From JACCZR01 sp963830065 (GTDB lineage Bacteria; Actinomycetota; Thermoleophilia; Solirubrobacterales; Thermoleophilaceae): 64,000 nt of DNA. The DNA lies in the NCBI GenBank assembly GCA_963830065.1, contig CAWHLA010000008.1, positions 62,001 to 126,000 of the forward strand, written 5' to 3'. Below the pieces are notes generated by a model. It worked only from the letters and a program-made list of their open reading frames with translations. It had not been told where the DNA came from and did not search any database. Both the position numbers and the translations under genes were made by a program. Below, piece after piece: positions 17,445-25,172 of this stretch. Each line of letters begins with the position of its first letter. Position 1 is the stretch's first letter.

Positions 17445-18476
17445 ATGCCAATCGCAGAGCCCGCATCGGTGTTGGACCAGCTGTCAGCTCCCGTCGTGCA
17501 GGCGCCACTCGCGGGCGGGGCCTCTACGCCGGAGCTCGCCGCGGCCGTCTCGGACGCCGGGGGCCTGGGATTCCTGGCCACGGGCTACAAGACCGCCGAC
17601 GCAGCGCACGAGGATCTGAAAGCGCTCAGCGCGCTGACGAGTTCTCCGTTCGGGGTCAACGTGTTCGTCCCAGGCGACAGCGCCGCGGATCCCGCCCCCG
17701 CGCTGCGGTTCGCGCAGCGGCTGCGCGACGAGGGCCTCGACCCCGGCGAGCCCCGCTGGGAGGACGACGCCTGGGAGGAGAAGATCGAGCTGCTGCTCGC
17801 CGCGCGCCCCGCGGTGGCCTCCTTCGTCTTCGGCTGCCCGCCCGCCGGGACGGTCGCCGCCCTGCACGAGGCCGGCGTCGAGGTGTGGGTCACGGTCACG
17901 AGTCCGAGCGAGGCCTCGCTCGCGCTCGAGGCCGGCGCCGACGCCCTGATCGCGCAGGGCGTGGAGGCCGGCGGCCACCGCGGCGCCTTCGGGCCCGACA
18001 CCGGCGGGGAGTACGGCCTGCTGGCCCTCCTCGCCCTGCTCGGCGGGCCCGAGAGCCCGCGACCGCTGGTGGCCAGCGGCGCCATCGCCACGGCCCCCAC
18101 CGTGGCCGCCGTGCTGGCGGCCGGCGCCCGGGCGGCCCAGGTGGGCACCGCGTTCATGCGCTGCGCCGAAGCCGGCACCGCAGCGGCGCACCGTGAGGCA
18201 TTGGCCCGCCCGGGCGAGACGCGGCTCACCCGTGCGTTTACCGGCAAGACCGCGCGCGGCATCGTGAACCGCTTCCTGACCGAGCACGAGGACGCCCCCG
18301 CCGCGTACCCCGAGATCCACCACGTCACCGCTCCCATGCGCGCCGCAGCCCGGGAGCGCGGCGACGCGGAGGAGATCAACCTCTGGGCCGGACAGGCCCA
18401 TGAACTGGCTGCCGATCTGCCGGCGGCCGAAGTAGTGCGACGGCTGACGCCGCCCGGCACGGGTCCGCCCCGCTAG
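17445..18476 (+). CDS. Nitronate monooxygenase (2-nitropropane dioxygenase family)
   Basis: FMN-dependent TIM-barrel enzyme that oxidises alkyl nitronates such as propionate-3-nitronate. 343 residues with VVQAPLAGGASTPELAAAVSDAGGLGFLATG at the start (shown as adjacent segments VVQAPLAGGASTPELA and AVSDAGGLGFLATG), the FGCPP strand, AQGVEAGGHRG carrying the phosphate-binding glycines and the usual His, and ASGAIATAPTVAAVLAAGARA. The ATG at 17445 is the first start matching the family. Its stop overlaps the convergent cpaB stop by four bases. Confidence 0.9.
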   Translation: MPIAEPASVLDQLSAPVVQAPLAGGASTPELAAAVSDAGGLGFLATGYKTADAAHEDLKALSALTSSPFGVNVFVPGDSAADPAPALRFAQRLRDEGLDPGEPRWEDDAWEEKIELLLAARPAVASFVFGCPPAGTVAALHEAGVEVWVTVTSPSEASLALEAGADALIAQGVEAGGHRGAFGPDTGGEYGLLALLALLGGPESPRPLVASGAIATAPTVAAVLAAGARAAQVGTAFMRCAEAGTAAAHREALARPGETRLTRAFTGKTARGIVNRFLTEHEDAPAAYPEIHHVTAPMRAAARERGDAEEINLWAGQAHELAADLPAAEVVRRLTPPGTGPPR

Positions 18477-19201
18477 AGCCCGCCAGCGTCCACCGCCGCA
18501 CGACCCGCGCGCGAGCGGTCGCCGGACGGGCGCGGCAGCAGGCGGACCTCCCTGGCGAAGTTCTGGGCCGCCGTCAGGTAGACGGCCTGGCGCGTGGTGA
18601 CGCGCAGCGTCGCCGTTGCTGTGGCCGCGGCGGCCGCGCCCTCGCGCGACACCGGGCCCTCGCCGTCCTCGGACTCCGGGTCGCGCCCGCCCGCGCCGGC
18701 CTGCAGGTCGAGCAGCTCCACCGACTCCAGCGCCAGGAAGCTGCGAGCGGCCCCCTCGCGGCCCTCGGTGGAGACCAGCACGTCCACGGTCGAGCCGGGC
18801 GCGGCGCCCGCCAGCGCCTCCCCACCCGCCACCGACACCTCCAGCGCCCGCTCGCCGCGCCGCAGGCTCGTGTCGCCCTTGCCCCCGGCGCCCTGAAGAT
18901 GAGCGGTGGTCAGATACGTCCCCGCCCGGACCGCGCCGGCAGTGCGCAGACCGGCCGCGTCTTCCGAGGCCGCCAGCCCATCGGGCGGCGCGTAGCGCTC
19001 GGGCACCTGCCGGACGGTCAGGCTGCCCGGGTCGATCTGCCGGTCGGCCGGGATGCTCTCGCGGGCCACCACGACGGGGACGGGCGCGCCGGTGCGGGCC
19101 TCCACCTCGCGGACCGTCTGGCGCACCTGCGAGGCGGCCAGGCCGCCGCAGGCCAGCGCGAGCGCCAACAGCACCAAGGCTCGGCGGCGGCGGACGTTCA
19201 C
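18473..19201 (-). CDS. cpaB: CpaB/RcpC-like Flp pilus assembly protein
   Basis: 242 residues with an N-terminal membrane anchor (ALVLLALALACGGLAAS), a SAF domain (PVVVARESIPADRQIDPGSL), the RcpC block (GTYLTTAHLQ, ERALEVSVAGGEALAG, GSTVDVLVSTEG) and an Arg-rich tail. CpaB supports pilus assembly on the outer face of the membrane. The GTG start overlaps the upstream histidine kinase stop (GTGA), so it is the last gene of a response regulator-kinase-cpaB operon about 13 kb from tadABC. Confidence 0.85.
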   Translation of the reverse strand: MNVRRRRALVLLALALACGGLAASQVRQTVREVEARTGAPVPVVVARESIPADRQIDPGSLTVRQVPERYAPPDGLAASEDAAGLRTAGAVRAGTYLTTAHLQGAGGKGDTSLRRGERALEVSVAGGEALAGAAPGSTVDVLVSTEGREGAARSFLALESVELLDLQAGAGGRDPESEDGEGPVSREGAAAAATATATLRVTTRQAVYLTAAQNFAREVRLLPRPSGDRSRAGRAAVDAGGL

Positions 19202-19932
19202 GCCGCCGGCGGGGGGTCGTCGCCTCGCAGGCCGCTCGCCGCCGACGGGTCGTCGCCGCCCCGAGGCAGCTCGATCGCGACCACCGTCTGATCGCCGTCC
19301 GCCCTCATCTCCAGCGATCCGCCCGCCCCCTCGGCCGCCTCTCGGGCGATCCGCAGCCCGCGACCGCGGTCCGGCCCGGGCGCGCCGGCGCGGGGCCTCC
19401 CGCCACTGCGCACTTCCACCCGGACTCCGCGCGGGCTCGGCTCCCCGCGCACCTCAACCCTGCCCGACCCGTGCTCGGCCGCATTGGCCAGCAGGTTGCC
19501 GAGCGCCTGGGCAGCCTTGCCCCGGGGCATGTCAACCGGCGAGGGGCCCGCGCCCCAGCTCATCCGCGGCGACCGTCCCAGCCGCCGAAACAGCGGCGAC
19601 CATCCCGCCACGGCGCTGCGGGCCATCGCCTCCAGGGGCGCGGGGGTAGCCGCCCGCCCGGGCCGCGCCCTCGCGCCGTGACGGGCAGCGGCCAGGTCGT
19701 CGAGCCCCTGACACAGCCGCGCCAGCTCGGACTCCAGCGGGAACGCATGGTGCTCCGAGGCGCGATCGCGCCGCAGCCGCTCGGAGGTCAGCGACAGGAC
19801 GGTCACCGGCCCGCGCAGCTCGTGCTCGGCACGCGCCACCAGCGCGAGCCGCCGCCGCAACAGCACGACCCCGCCCAACGCGCCTCCGGCCAGCGCCCAG
19901 CCGAGCACCGCCGTGAGCGCGACCGCCGTCAT
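19198..19932 (-). CDS. Sensor histidine kinase with a minimal membrane anchor
   Basis: 244 residues. A single N-terminal membrane segment (ALTAVLGWALAGGALGGVVLL) leads straight into the dimerisation helix with the phospho-acceptor His in AEHELRGPVTVLSLTSERL. The ATPase domain has an N-box (NLLANAAEHG) and a G-box (DRGRGLRIAREAAEG); no periplasmic sensor or HAMP domain is present, so the signal is probably sensed in the membrane or through a partner. ATG 19932 is 13 bp after the response regulator stop. Co-transcribed with its regulator and cpaB. Confidence 0.88.
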   Translation of the reverse strand: MTAVALTAVLGWALAGGALGGVVLLRRRLALVARAEHELRGPVTVLSLTSERLRRDRASEHHAFPLESELARLCQGLDDLAAARHGARARPGRAATPAPLEAMARSAVAGWSPLFRRLGRSPRMSWGAGPSPVDMPRGKAAQALGNLLANAAEHGSGRVEVRGEPSPRGVRVEVRSGGRPRAGAPGPDRGRGLRIAREAAEGAGGSLEMRADGDQTVVAIELPRGGDDPSAASGLRGDDPPPAA

Positions 19933-19945
19933 CGCCCGTCCGCCG

Positions 19946-20659
19946 TCATCGCGCCTCGGTGAGCCGGTAGCCCACCCCACGCACGTTCAACACCCACGGC
20001 CGACCGCCCTCGGCGCCGAGCTTCTTGCGCAGGCGACAGGCGTGAGCGTCCAGCGTGCGAGTGTTACCCATCGCCACGAACCCCCAGACGTCTCGCAGCA
20101 GCTCGCGCTTGGTGTAGACCCGCTCTGGATCCTCGGCCAGCTGATGCAGCAGCGCGAACTCCTTCGCCGACAGCTCCAGCTCACGCCCGCCCAGGCGCAC
20201 CGCGCGCGTCAACGGGTCCAGCGTCAGGTCGCCCACCCGCAGGGCCCCGCGAGCCGAGCGGGCGCTTGCCCGCCGCAGCACCGCACGCACGCGGCCGAGC
20301 AGCTCTGCGTAGCTGAAGGGCTTCACCAGATAGTCGTCGGCGCCGCGAGCGAAGCCCCGCACGCGATCGGCCTCCCCGGACCGGCCGCTCAGCACCACCA
20401 CCGGCAGCGCCGGGTCGATCCGCGACGACAGGCCATCAGCCGACCGCACCCGGTCGAGCACCGAGAGGCCGCTGCCGTCCTCCAGCCCGAGGTCGAGCAC
20501 CACCAGCGATGGCGACCGCGATTCGATCGCGCGGACGCTCTCCCCGACGCCGCCGGCGGTGACCGCGTCGAACCCGTCGGCGGCCAGATTGTCGGCGAGG
20601 AAGCGGCTCGTGGCGGGGTCGTCCTCGACGATCAGCAGCTTGGTTCGGGTGCCGTGCAT
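19946..20659 (-). CDS. OmpR/PhoB-family response regulator
   Basis: 237 residues with receiver domain residues 7-125: acidic pair in LLIVEDDP, phospho-acceptor Asp56 in VVLDLGLEDG, Lys113 in DDYLVKPF; then a winged-helix DNA-binding domain (ELSAKEFALLHQLAEDP, RTLDAHACRLRKKLG, VRGVGYRL). First gene of the regulator-kinase-cpaB operon. The 125-bp upstream gap, shared with the divergent gene at 20785, contains three TTGCA direct repeats (20700, 20712, 20729) that could be its binding sites, though the spacing (12 and 17 bp) is irregular. Confidence 0.93.
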   Translation of the reverse strand: MHGTRTKLLIVEDDPATSRFLADNLAADGFDAVTAGGVGESVRAIESRSPSLVVLDLGLEDGSGLSVLDRVRSADGLSSRIDPALPVVVLSGRSGEADRVRGFARGADDYLVKPFSYAELLGRVRAVLRRASARSARGALRVGDLTLDPLTRAVRLGGRELELSAKEFALLHQLAEDPERVYTKRELLRDVWGFVAMGNTRTLDAHACRLRKKLGAEGGRPWVLNVRGVGYRLTEAR

Positions 20660-20784
20660 GGCCCCCTAAGGCGGCCCGGATGCGGTTTCGCCCCCCTCCT
20701 TGCAACGTCTCTTGCAGCCCGTCCGGGGTTGCAGGAAACGCACCTAGAATCGCGACGCCTCGGGCCCCGCCCGACCCCTTCCCC

Positions 20785-21246
20785 ATGGACACCACCCGCC
20801 GCGGAAACTACGAATCTGGCTCGGACTACGTTCTCGAGTACGGCGAGCTGCGCTTTACCTTCAACGAGCGCGACTTCACCGAGCGGGTGGAGCAGGCCGG
20901 CGTGAAGCTCGGGTTCGTGGACGCCCCGCTGGGCGACTCAGAGCGCGAGGACCTGGTCAACCTGGCGGTCAACGGCGAGGTCTCCGACGCCCACTCGTCA
21001 CTCGGCGAGCACATCAACGACTGCTGGGGCGATCTCCACGGTCCCTCCGAGCGCTCGCTGGTGCACTGGATCCGGCGACTGGTCTTCCGCGGCGCCTGGC
21101 TGGACCAGCGCGTGATGGAGGGCGAGCTCGAAGTGGTCTTCGACGAGGACACCGCCCGCTTCGGCTACGTCCAGCCCGATCGCGACAACGAGCTCATCGA
21201 GCTCTCGCCCGAGCCCTCATGGGAACGGGTCGCCTACCGGCCCTAA
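20785..21246 (+). CDS. Hypothetical acidic protein, 153 residues
   Basis: Starts MDTTRRGNYESGSDYVLEYG at the ATG at 20785, close behind a possible -10 element (TAGAAT, 20745-20750). Acidic and soluble, without signal peptide or membrane segment. The pattern FTFNERDFTERVEQAGVKLGF and HGPSERSLVHWIRRLVFRG looks like a folded domain but matches no family I recognise. Divergent from the response regulator and convergent with the Rho-like gene. Confidence 0.75.
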   Translation: MDTTRRGNYESGSDYVLEYGELRFTFNERDFTERVEQAGVKLGFVDAPLGDSEREDLVNLAVNGEVSDAHSSLGEHINDCWGDLHGPSERSLVHWIRRLVFRGAWLDQRVMEGELEVVFDEDTARFGYVQPDRDNELIELSPEPSWERVAYRP

Positions 21247-21257
21247 CGGGGCAGCGG

Positions 21258-22013
21258 CTAAGTCAGCAGTTCCGCGCGCAGCGTCCCCGAGCGCGACTCG
21301 GAGACGACCGTGGCCCCGCCGTTGGGCGAATCGAGCATCACCCGTGTGGTGGCCTGGCGCAGGGGCGCCCAGTCGACGCCGGTTCCGGCCACGACTGTCA
21401 CCGACCCACCGCCGTCGGCCTTGCGCGCCGCCGCGAAGACGCGGCGCTGAGCCGCTGCGGGCAGGTACTCCAGCGAGTCGATCACCACGACGGTGTCGCC
21501 ACCGCGCTCGGCGGCCCGCTTCGCCTTCTCGACGGCCAGCTCGGCCGCCTGGGCCGCGATGTCCGGTGACAGGTCGAAGCCGCCACCGGTGATCGTCACG
21601 CCCTCGAGCTCACGCGACCAGTCGGTGACCTCCTCGGGGCGAACGCCCGCCAGCACCACGACCACGTCGACCTCGCCCTCGCGAAGCGTCCGGGCGACCT
21701 CGCGCAGGAGGCGGGAGGTGCCGGCCCCCGGGGGCCCGCCGATGGCCACGCGCGAGCCCTTGCCGAAAGGCTGGCCCACCAGCTCGGGCGGGGCCGGCAG
21801 CCGCTCGCTCGGGAAGACCGGCGTCAGCTCGGAGAAGTTCGGCCGCTGCTCGGGCGGTTCGGCCGGAGCTCCGTTGACCTGCTCGACGCGGACCAGCGAG
21901 GGATGGCGCTCGGAGCGCCGCGGCGGGCGCACGGGGCCCTCCACCTCGTCGCCGGCACGCAGCTCGCAGCGGCGGATCTGCGCGGGCGAGACGTAGACGT
22001 CGTCGCGCGCCAT
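21258..22013 (-). CDS. Degenerate Rho-like protein, ATPase part
   Basis: From the ATG at 22013, 251 residues follow the transcription terminator Rho layout: end of the RNA-binding domain (DDVYVSPAQIRRCELRAGD, VRPPRRSER), VNG linker, then the ATPase core. Key catalytic residues are missing: Walker A reads GGPPGAGTS (92-100) with no lysine where E. coli Rho has PPKAGKT, and the catalytic-Glu strand IDERPEEV is AGVRPEEV. Asp of Walker B (VVVIDSLEYL) and the closing SGTLRAELL remain, but the Q-loop/R-loop segments with GTGNMEL are absent. Probably a non-catalytic Rho paralogue; upstream parts of the same gene are in other frames. Confidence 0.75.
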   Translation of the reverse strand: MARDDVYVSPAQIRRCELRAGDEVEGPVRPPRRSERHPSLVRVEQVNGAPAEPPEQRPNFSELTPVFPSERLPAPPELVGQPFGKGSRVAIGGPPGAGTSRLLREVARTLREGEVDVVVVLAGVRPEEVTDWSRELEGVTITGGGFDLSPDIAAQAAELAVEKAKRAAERGGDTVVVIDSLEYLPAAAQRRVFAAARKADGGGSVTVVAGTGVDWAPLRQATTRVMLDSPNGGATVVSESRSGTLRAELLT

Positions 22014-22426
22014 GGCCGGGCGCGCCGACCCTCAGGAAGCCGCTGCCGTTGGCGAGGATGTCCAGCACGCCGGCGGTGGTCTCGCCTGCGTCGGGCGCCG
22101 GGGAGTCCTCCTCGTCGTCGTCCGTCGTCGGAGTCCTCGTCGCTGACCGGCGGCTCGTCGGTCGGGCCGGCGGTCTCGACGGGCTCGGGCTCGTCGGGGG
22201 CCGCCGACTCGGTGGGCTCGGCGACCTCGGGCTCGGGCTCGGCGGGCTCTGGCTCGGCGGCCTCAGGCTCGGCGGCCGCCGGCTCGCCGCCCTGCTCGCC
22301 GACGATCGCGGAGATCAGGTCGGCCTTGCGCATCGCGCGAAAACTCTCGAGGCCCAATTCAGAGGCGATGGCGTGAAGGTCGGCGAGCGGGCTTTCTTCC
22401 AGCTCGGAACGGCGGAGGACGGGCAC
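22014..22426 (-). pseudogene. N-terminal part of the Rho-like gene, split over two further frames
   Basis: A GTG at 22426, with AGGAG upstream, starts a Rho N-terminal helical domain (SPLADLHAIASELGLESF, MRKADLISAIVGEQGG) and a long Pro/Glu-rich acidic linker. At about 22122 the sense moves to another frame (DDEEDSPAPDAGE, then GVLDILANGSGFLR, the Rho cold-shock-like RNA-binding start), and at about 22029-22031 it moves again into the frame of the 21258-22013 part (SARPAMARDDVYVSP). Removing one G at each point restores a continuous gene of about 388 codons. Two sequencing errors or true inactivation are both possible. Confidence 0.7.
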
Positions 22427-22470
22427 GGGGCTGTGCTCCTCTACTAGGGGGCGTTAAGGGGAGGCTGACC

Positions 22471-23148
22471 CTAGCGAGCGCCGGCCACGAGGCCACCGAG
22501 CCAATCAGCGAACTCGGGGCGCGAGCGCCAGTCGGCCTCGAAGCGCTCGATCCCGCTCGTGGTCAGCGGGTGCTGGAGCATCTGGCGAAGCACCTTGCCC
22601 GGCACCGTCGCCACCTCGCATCCCAGGCGGGCGGCGGTGACGGTGTGCATCGGATGGCGCAGGGAGGCGGCGAGCACCTGGGCCTCGCTGCCGCTCAGGG
22701 TGTCGACGATCTCCGCCAGCACCGCCGTGGAGTCCACCGAGATGTCGTCCACCCGGCCCATGAAGCACGACACGTAGGTGGCCCCGGCCTCGGCCGCGAG
22801 CACGGCCTGGGCCGCCGAGAAGACCAGGGTCATGTTCACCCGGATGCCGTCCGCGGTCAGGTCTCGCGTGGCCGACAGGCCGGCCGCGCTGAACGGCACC
22901 TTGACCACGATGTGGCGGTGCAGGCCGGCGAGCGCCCGGCCCTCGGCGAGCATCCCGGAGGCGTCCGACGAGACGACCTCGGCCGACACCGGGCCGTCGA
23001 CCAGCTCGCAGATGCGCACCACGATCTCGCCCGGATCGCCGTCCTCCTTGGCGAGCAGCGACGGGTTCGTCGTGGCGCCGGACAACACCCCCCACCCCGC
23101 GATCTCCTCGACCTCGGCAACGGACCCTGTGTCGATGAAGATCTTCAT
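22471..23148 (-). CDS. tal: Small transaldolase / fructose-6-phosphate aldolase family protein
   Basis: 225-residue class I aldolase of the short transaldolase subfamily. The start MKIFIDTGSVAEVEEIAGWG and SGATTNPSLLAKE are diagnostic; the Schiff-base Lys is in HIVVKVPFSAAG, followed by VNMTLVFSAAQAVLAAEAGATYVSCFMGR (segments VNMTLVFSAAQAV and GATYVSCFMGR). It moves dihydroxyacetone units in the pentose phosphate pathway or performs aldol cleavage. Start ATG 23148 is chosen over GTG 23154. It stands alone between the metallophosphoesterase and Rho-like genes. Confidence 0.92.
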   Translation of the reverse strand: MKIFIDTGSVAEVEEIAGWGVLSGATTNPSLLAKEDGDPGEIVVRICELVDGPVSAEVVSSDASGMLAEGRALAGLHRHIVVKVPFSAAGLSATRDLTADGIRVNMTLVFSAAQAVLAAEAGATYVSCFMGRVDDISVDSTAVLAEIVDTLSGSEAQVLAASLRHPMHTVTAARLGCEVATVPGKVLRQMLQHPLTTSGIERFEADWRSRPEFADWLGGLVAGAR

Positions 23149-23192
23149 GGCCACAGCATGCCTCGCGTCCCCGACGGATCAGCCCCGACGGA

Positions 23193-24299
23193 TCAGCCCC
23201 GCAGGGTCAGCACCGATACCTCCGGCGGGGCGCCGATCCGCAGCTTCGGCGCCTGGCCCCGCTCCACCCCCACGCCGCGCGACACGTACAGGCGCTGCCC
23301 GTCGAGCTCGTGCAGCCCGCCGGCGCCCACGCCCCGGGGAACCTGGGAGGCGACCGTCGGCGGCCCCGCGTAGGGGACCTGGACCTGACCGCCGTGGGTG
23401 TGGCCGGACACCATCAGGTCGGCGGTGTCGCGGCGGGGCATGAAGCCGACCCAGTCGGGCCGGTGGGCGAGCACCAGCCCCACCTCGCGGGGGTCGCGGC
23501 GGCGATCGAACTCGCGCAGCGCCGCCACCCCGAAGCCGGCCCCGGGGGCCAGCTGGACCCCCACGATGGCCAGCCGGCGGTCGCGCACCCGGATGTGGGC
23601 GGTGTCGTTGTCGAGCAGCTTCACCCCGGTCCCCCGCAGCGCGGCCCGCGCTTCGGGGCCGGTCTCCTGGTCGCCGGTCACGAAGTACGCGCCGCCCGGC
23701 GGCCGGAGCGTCCCCAGCAGGCGCCGGATGGCCGGCAGCTGCTCGCGGAACTCGTCGTCGGGGCCCTGGTGCAGGTCGCCCGGCAGGAGCACCACGTCGG
23801 GCCGCTGCTCGCGCATGCGCTCGACCGCGCGGCGCTCGTGCGCGCCCACGCGCGAGAACTGCAGGTCGGAGATGACCCCGATGCGCACGGGATCCTTTCC
23901 GGCCCGCGCGGCCGGCACCCGCACATCGGTTCGCTGGATCACCAGGCGGGAGGGCTCGATGAAGCTCGCGTACACGCCCAGCACGGCGGGCAGCAGAGCA
24001 AGGCCGCCCACCACCCGGGTGACGGGGTGGCTGCCCCGGCGCAGCAGCAGCACGAGGCCGGCCACCGGCACCGCGACGACCAGGTCAAGCCACAGGACGT
24101 GCACGATCCCGAACTCGTCGAGGCCGGCTGCTGTGAGCAGCTCGAGCTTCCCGGCCCAGATCGCCGCCGCGAACACGGCCGCACCCATCGCCCAGAGCAG
24201 GCCGAAGCGCCGGAACACGAGCACGACCCCGACCGCCAGGGCGATGTCGGCCAGGGCGGAGAGGGCGAAGACCAGGTCGCCGCCGACGGGCGGGAGCAT
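23193..24299 (-). CDS. Membrane metallophosphoesterase with altered metal ligands
   Basis: 368 residues: four to five N-terminal membrane segments (e.g. LADIALAVGVVLVF, LLWAMGAAVFAAAIW, LDLVVAVPVAGLVLLL, LALLPAVLGVYASFI), then a calcineurin-like phosphoesterase domain from about 138. The family frame is clear (ISDLQFSRVGAHERRAVERM split as ISDLQFSRVG and AVERMREQRPDVVLLPGD, LAHRPD at 278-281, SGHTHGGQ at 298-305), but ligands usually read DxH, GDxxD and GNHE are here DLQ (145-147), GDLHQ (174-178) and GDQE (209-212). Metal binding may be altered. It follows folP by 33 bp on the same strand. Confidence 0.85.
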   Translation of the reverse strand: MLPPVGGDLVFALSALADIALAVGVVLVFRRFGLLWAMGAAVFAAAIWAGKLELLTAAGLDEFGIVHVLWLDLVVAVPVAGLVLLLRRGSHPVTRVVGGLALLPAVLGVYASFIEPSRLVIQRTDVRVPAARAGKDPVRIGVISDLQFSRVGAHERRAVERMREQRPDVVLLPGDLHQGPDDEFREQLPAIRRLLGTLRPPGGAYFVTGDQETGPEARAALRGTGVKLLDNDTAHIRVRDRRLAIVGVQLAPGAGFGVAALREFDRRRDPREVGLVLAHRPDWVGFMPRRDTADLMVSGHTHGGQVQVPYAGPPTVASQVPRGVGAGGLHELDGQRLYVSRGVGVERGQAPKLRIGAPPEVSVLTLRG

Positions 24300-24332
24300 C
24301 AGGGCAATGTGCAGCGGGTGGCTAACGGCGGG

Positions 24333-25172
24333 CTAAGGGCCCGCCGCGGGCTCTCGGCGGAGCTCCTCGGGCAAGCGCAGATCGCCCGCCACCGGCAGCT
24401 CGCCGCGCATCGCCGAGCGCACGGTCAGGTAGTCGGCCGCCGCAGCCACGTCGTGCACGCGGACGTAGGCGGCCCCGCCGATGGCCGCGGCCTCGAGCGC
24501 GGCCAGCGTCCCGGGATCGCGGCCCGCGGGGGCGCGCCCGAGCAGAGCGCCGATGAAGTCCTTGCGGGAGATGGCAACGAGCACCGGCCGCTCGAGGTCC
24601 GAGAGCTCGTGCAGGCGACGCAGCAGCTCGATCGACTCGGCCGGGGTCTTTCCCATGTCGATGCCGGGGTCCAGAACGATCCGGCCGGCCTCCACCCCGC
24701 GCTCGCGCGCCTGGGCATCGCGCTCGCCGAGCAGCTGCCGCACGTCGGCCATCACGTCGCCGTGCGCGGGATAGGCCTTCTGCTTGGGTGGCACCCGCGT
24801 GTGGGTGAGCACGAGCGAGGCGTGGTGGTCGGCGCAGGCGTCGGCCACCTCGGGCTCGTAGAGGCCACTCGGGTCGTTGACCATCTGCGCCCCGGCCTCC
24901 AGAGCCGCCCTTGCCACGTGCGCGCGCCACGTGTCGACCGAGACCGTGAGGCCGTCGGCGGCCAGGCGCTCGACCACCGGCACCACCCGCGCCGCCTCAA
25001 CCGCCTCGGGGACCGCCTCGCGGTCGGTGCGCCCCGACTCGCCCCCCACGTCGATCACCGCCGCGCCGACGGCGGCCAGCGCGCGGCCCCGCTCGGCCAG
25101 CTCGCCGGGGTCGTGATTGCCGGGATCCGAGAACGAGTCCGGCGTCGCGTTGACGATGCCCATCAGCTTCAC
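24333..25172 (-). CDS. folP: Dihydropteroate synthase
   Basis: Condenses 6-hydroxymethyl-dihydropterin diphosphate with p-aminobenzoate in folate synthesis. 279 residues with the hallmark start LMGIVNATPDSFSDPG, then IDVGGESGRTDRE, VSVDTWRAHVA, MVNDPSGL, RIVLDPGIDMGKTPAES, LVAISRKDFIGALLGR and YVRVHDVAA. The GTG start overlaps the glpD stop (GTGA), which puts it second in a glpD-folP operon. GESGRTD replaces the more usual GESTRPG, a substitution seen in divergent family members; function is otherwise expected to be intact. Confidence 0.93.
   Translation of the reverse strand: MKLMGIVNATPDSFSDPGNHDPGELAERGRALAAVGAAVIDVGGESGRTDREAVPEAVEAARVVPVVERLAADGLTVSVDTWRAHVARAALEAGAQMVNDPSGLYEPEVADACADHHASLVLTHTRVPPKQKAYPAHGDVMADVRQLLGERDAQARERGVEAGRIVLDPGIDMGKTPAESIELLRRLHELSDLERPVLVAISRKDFIGALLGRAPAGRDPGTLAALEAAAIGGAAYVRVHDVAAAADYLTVRSAMRGELPVAGDLRLPEELRREPAAGP

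Noticed and set aside
20700..20733. Three TTGCA direct repeats between the response regulator and the gene at 20785
   Set aside because: Spacings of 12 and 17 bp do not fit an OmpR-type site and five-base words recur by chance; noted only inside the regulator entry.
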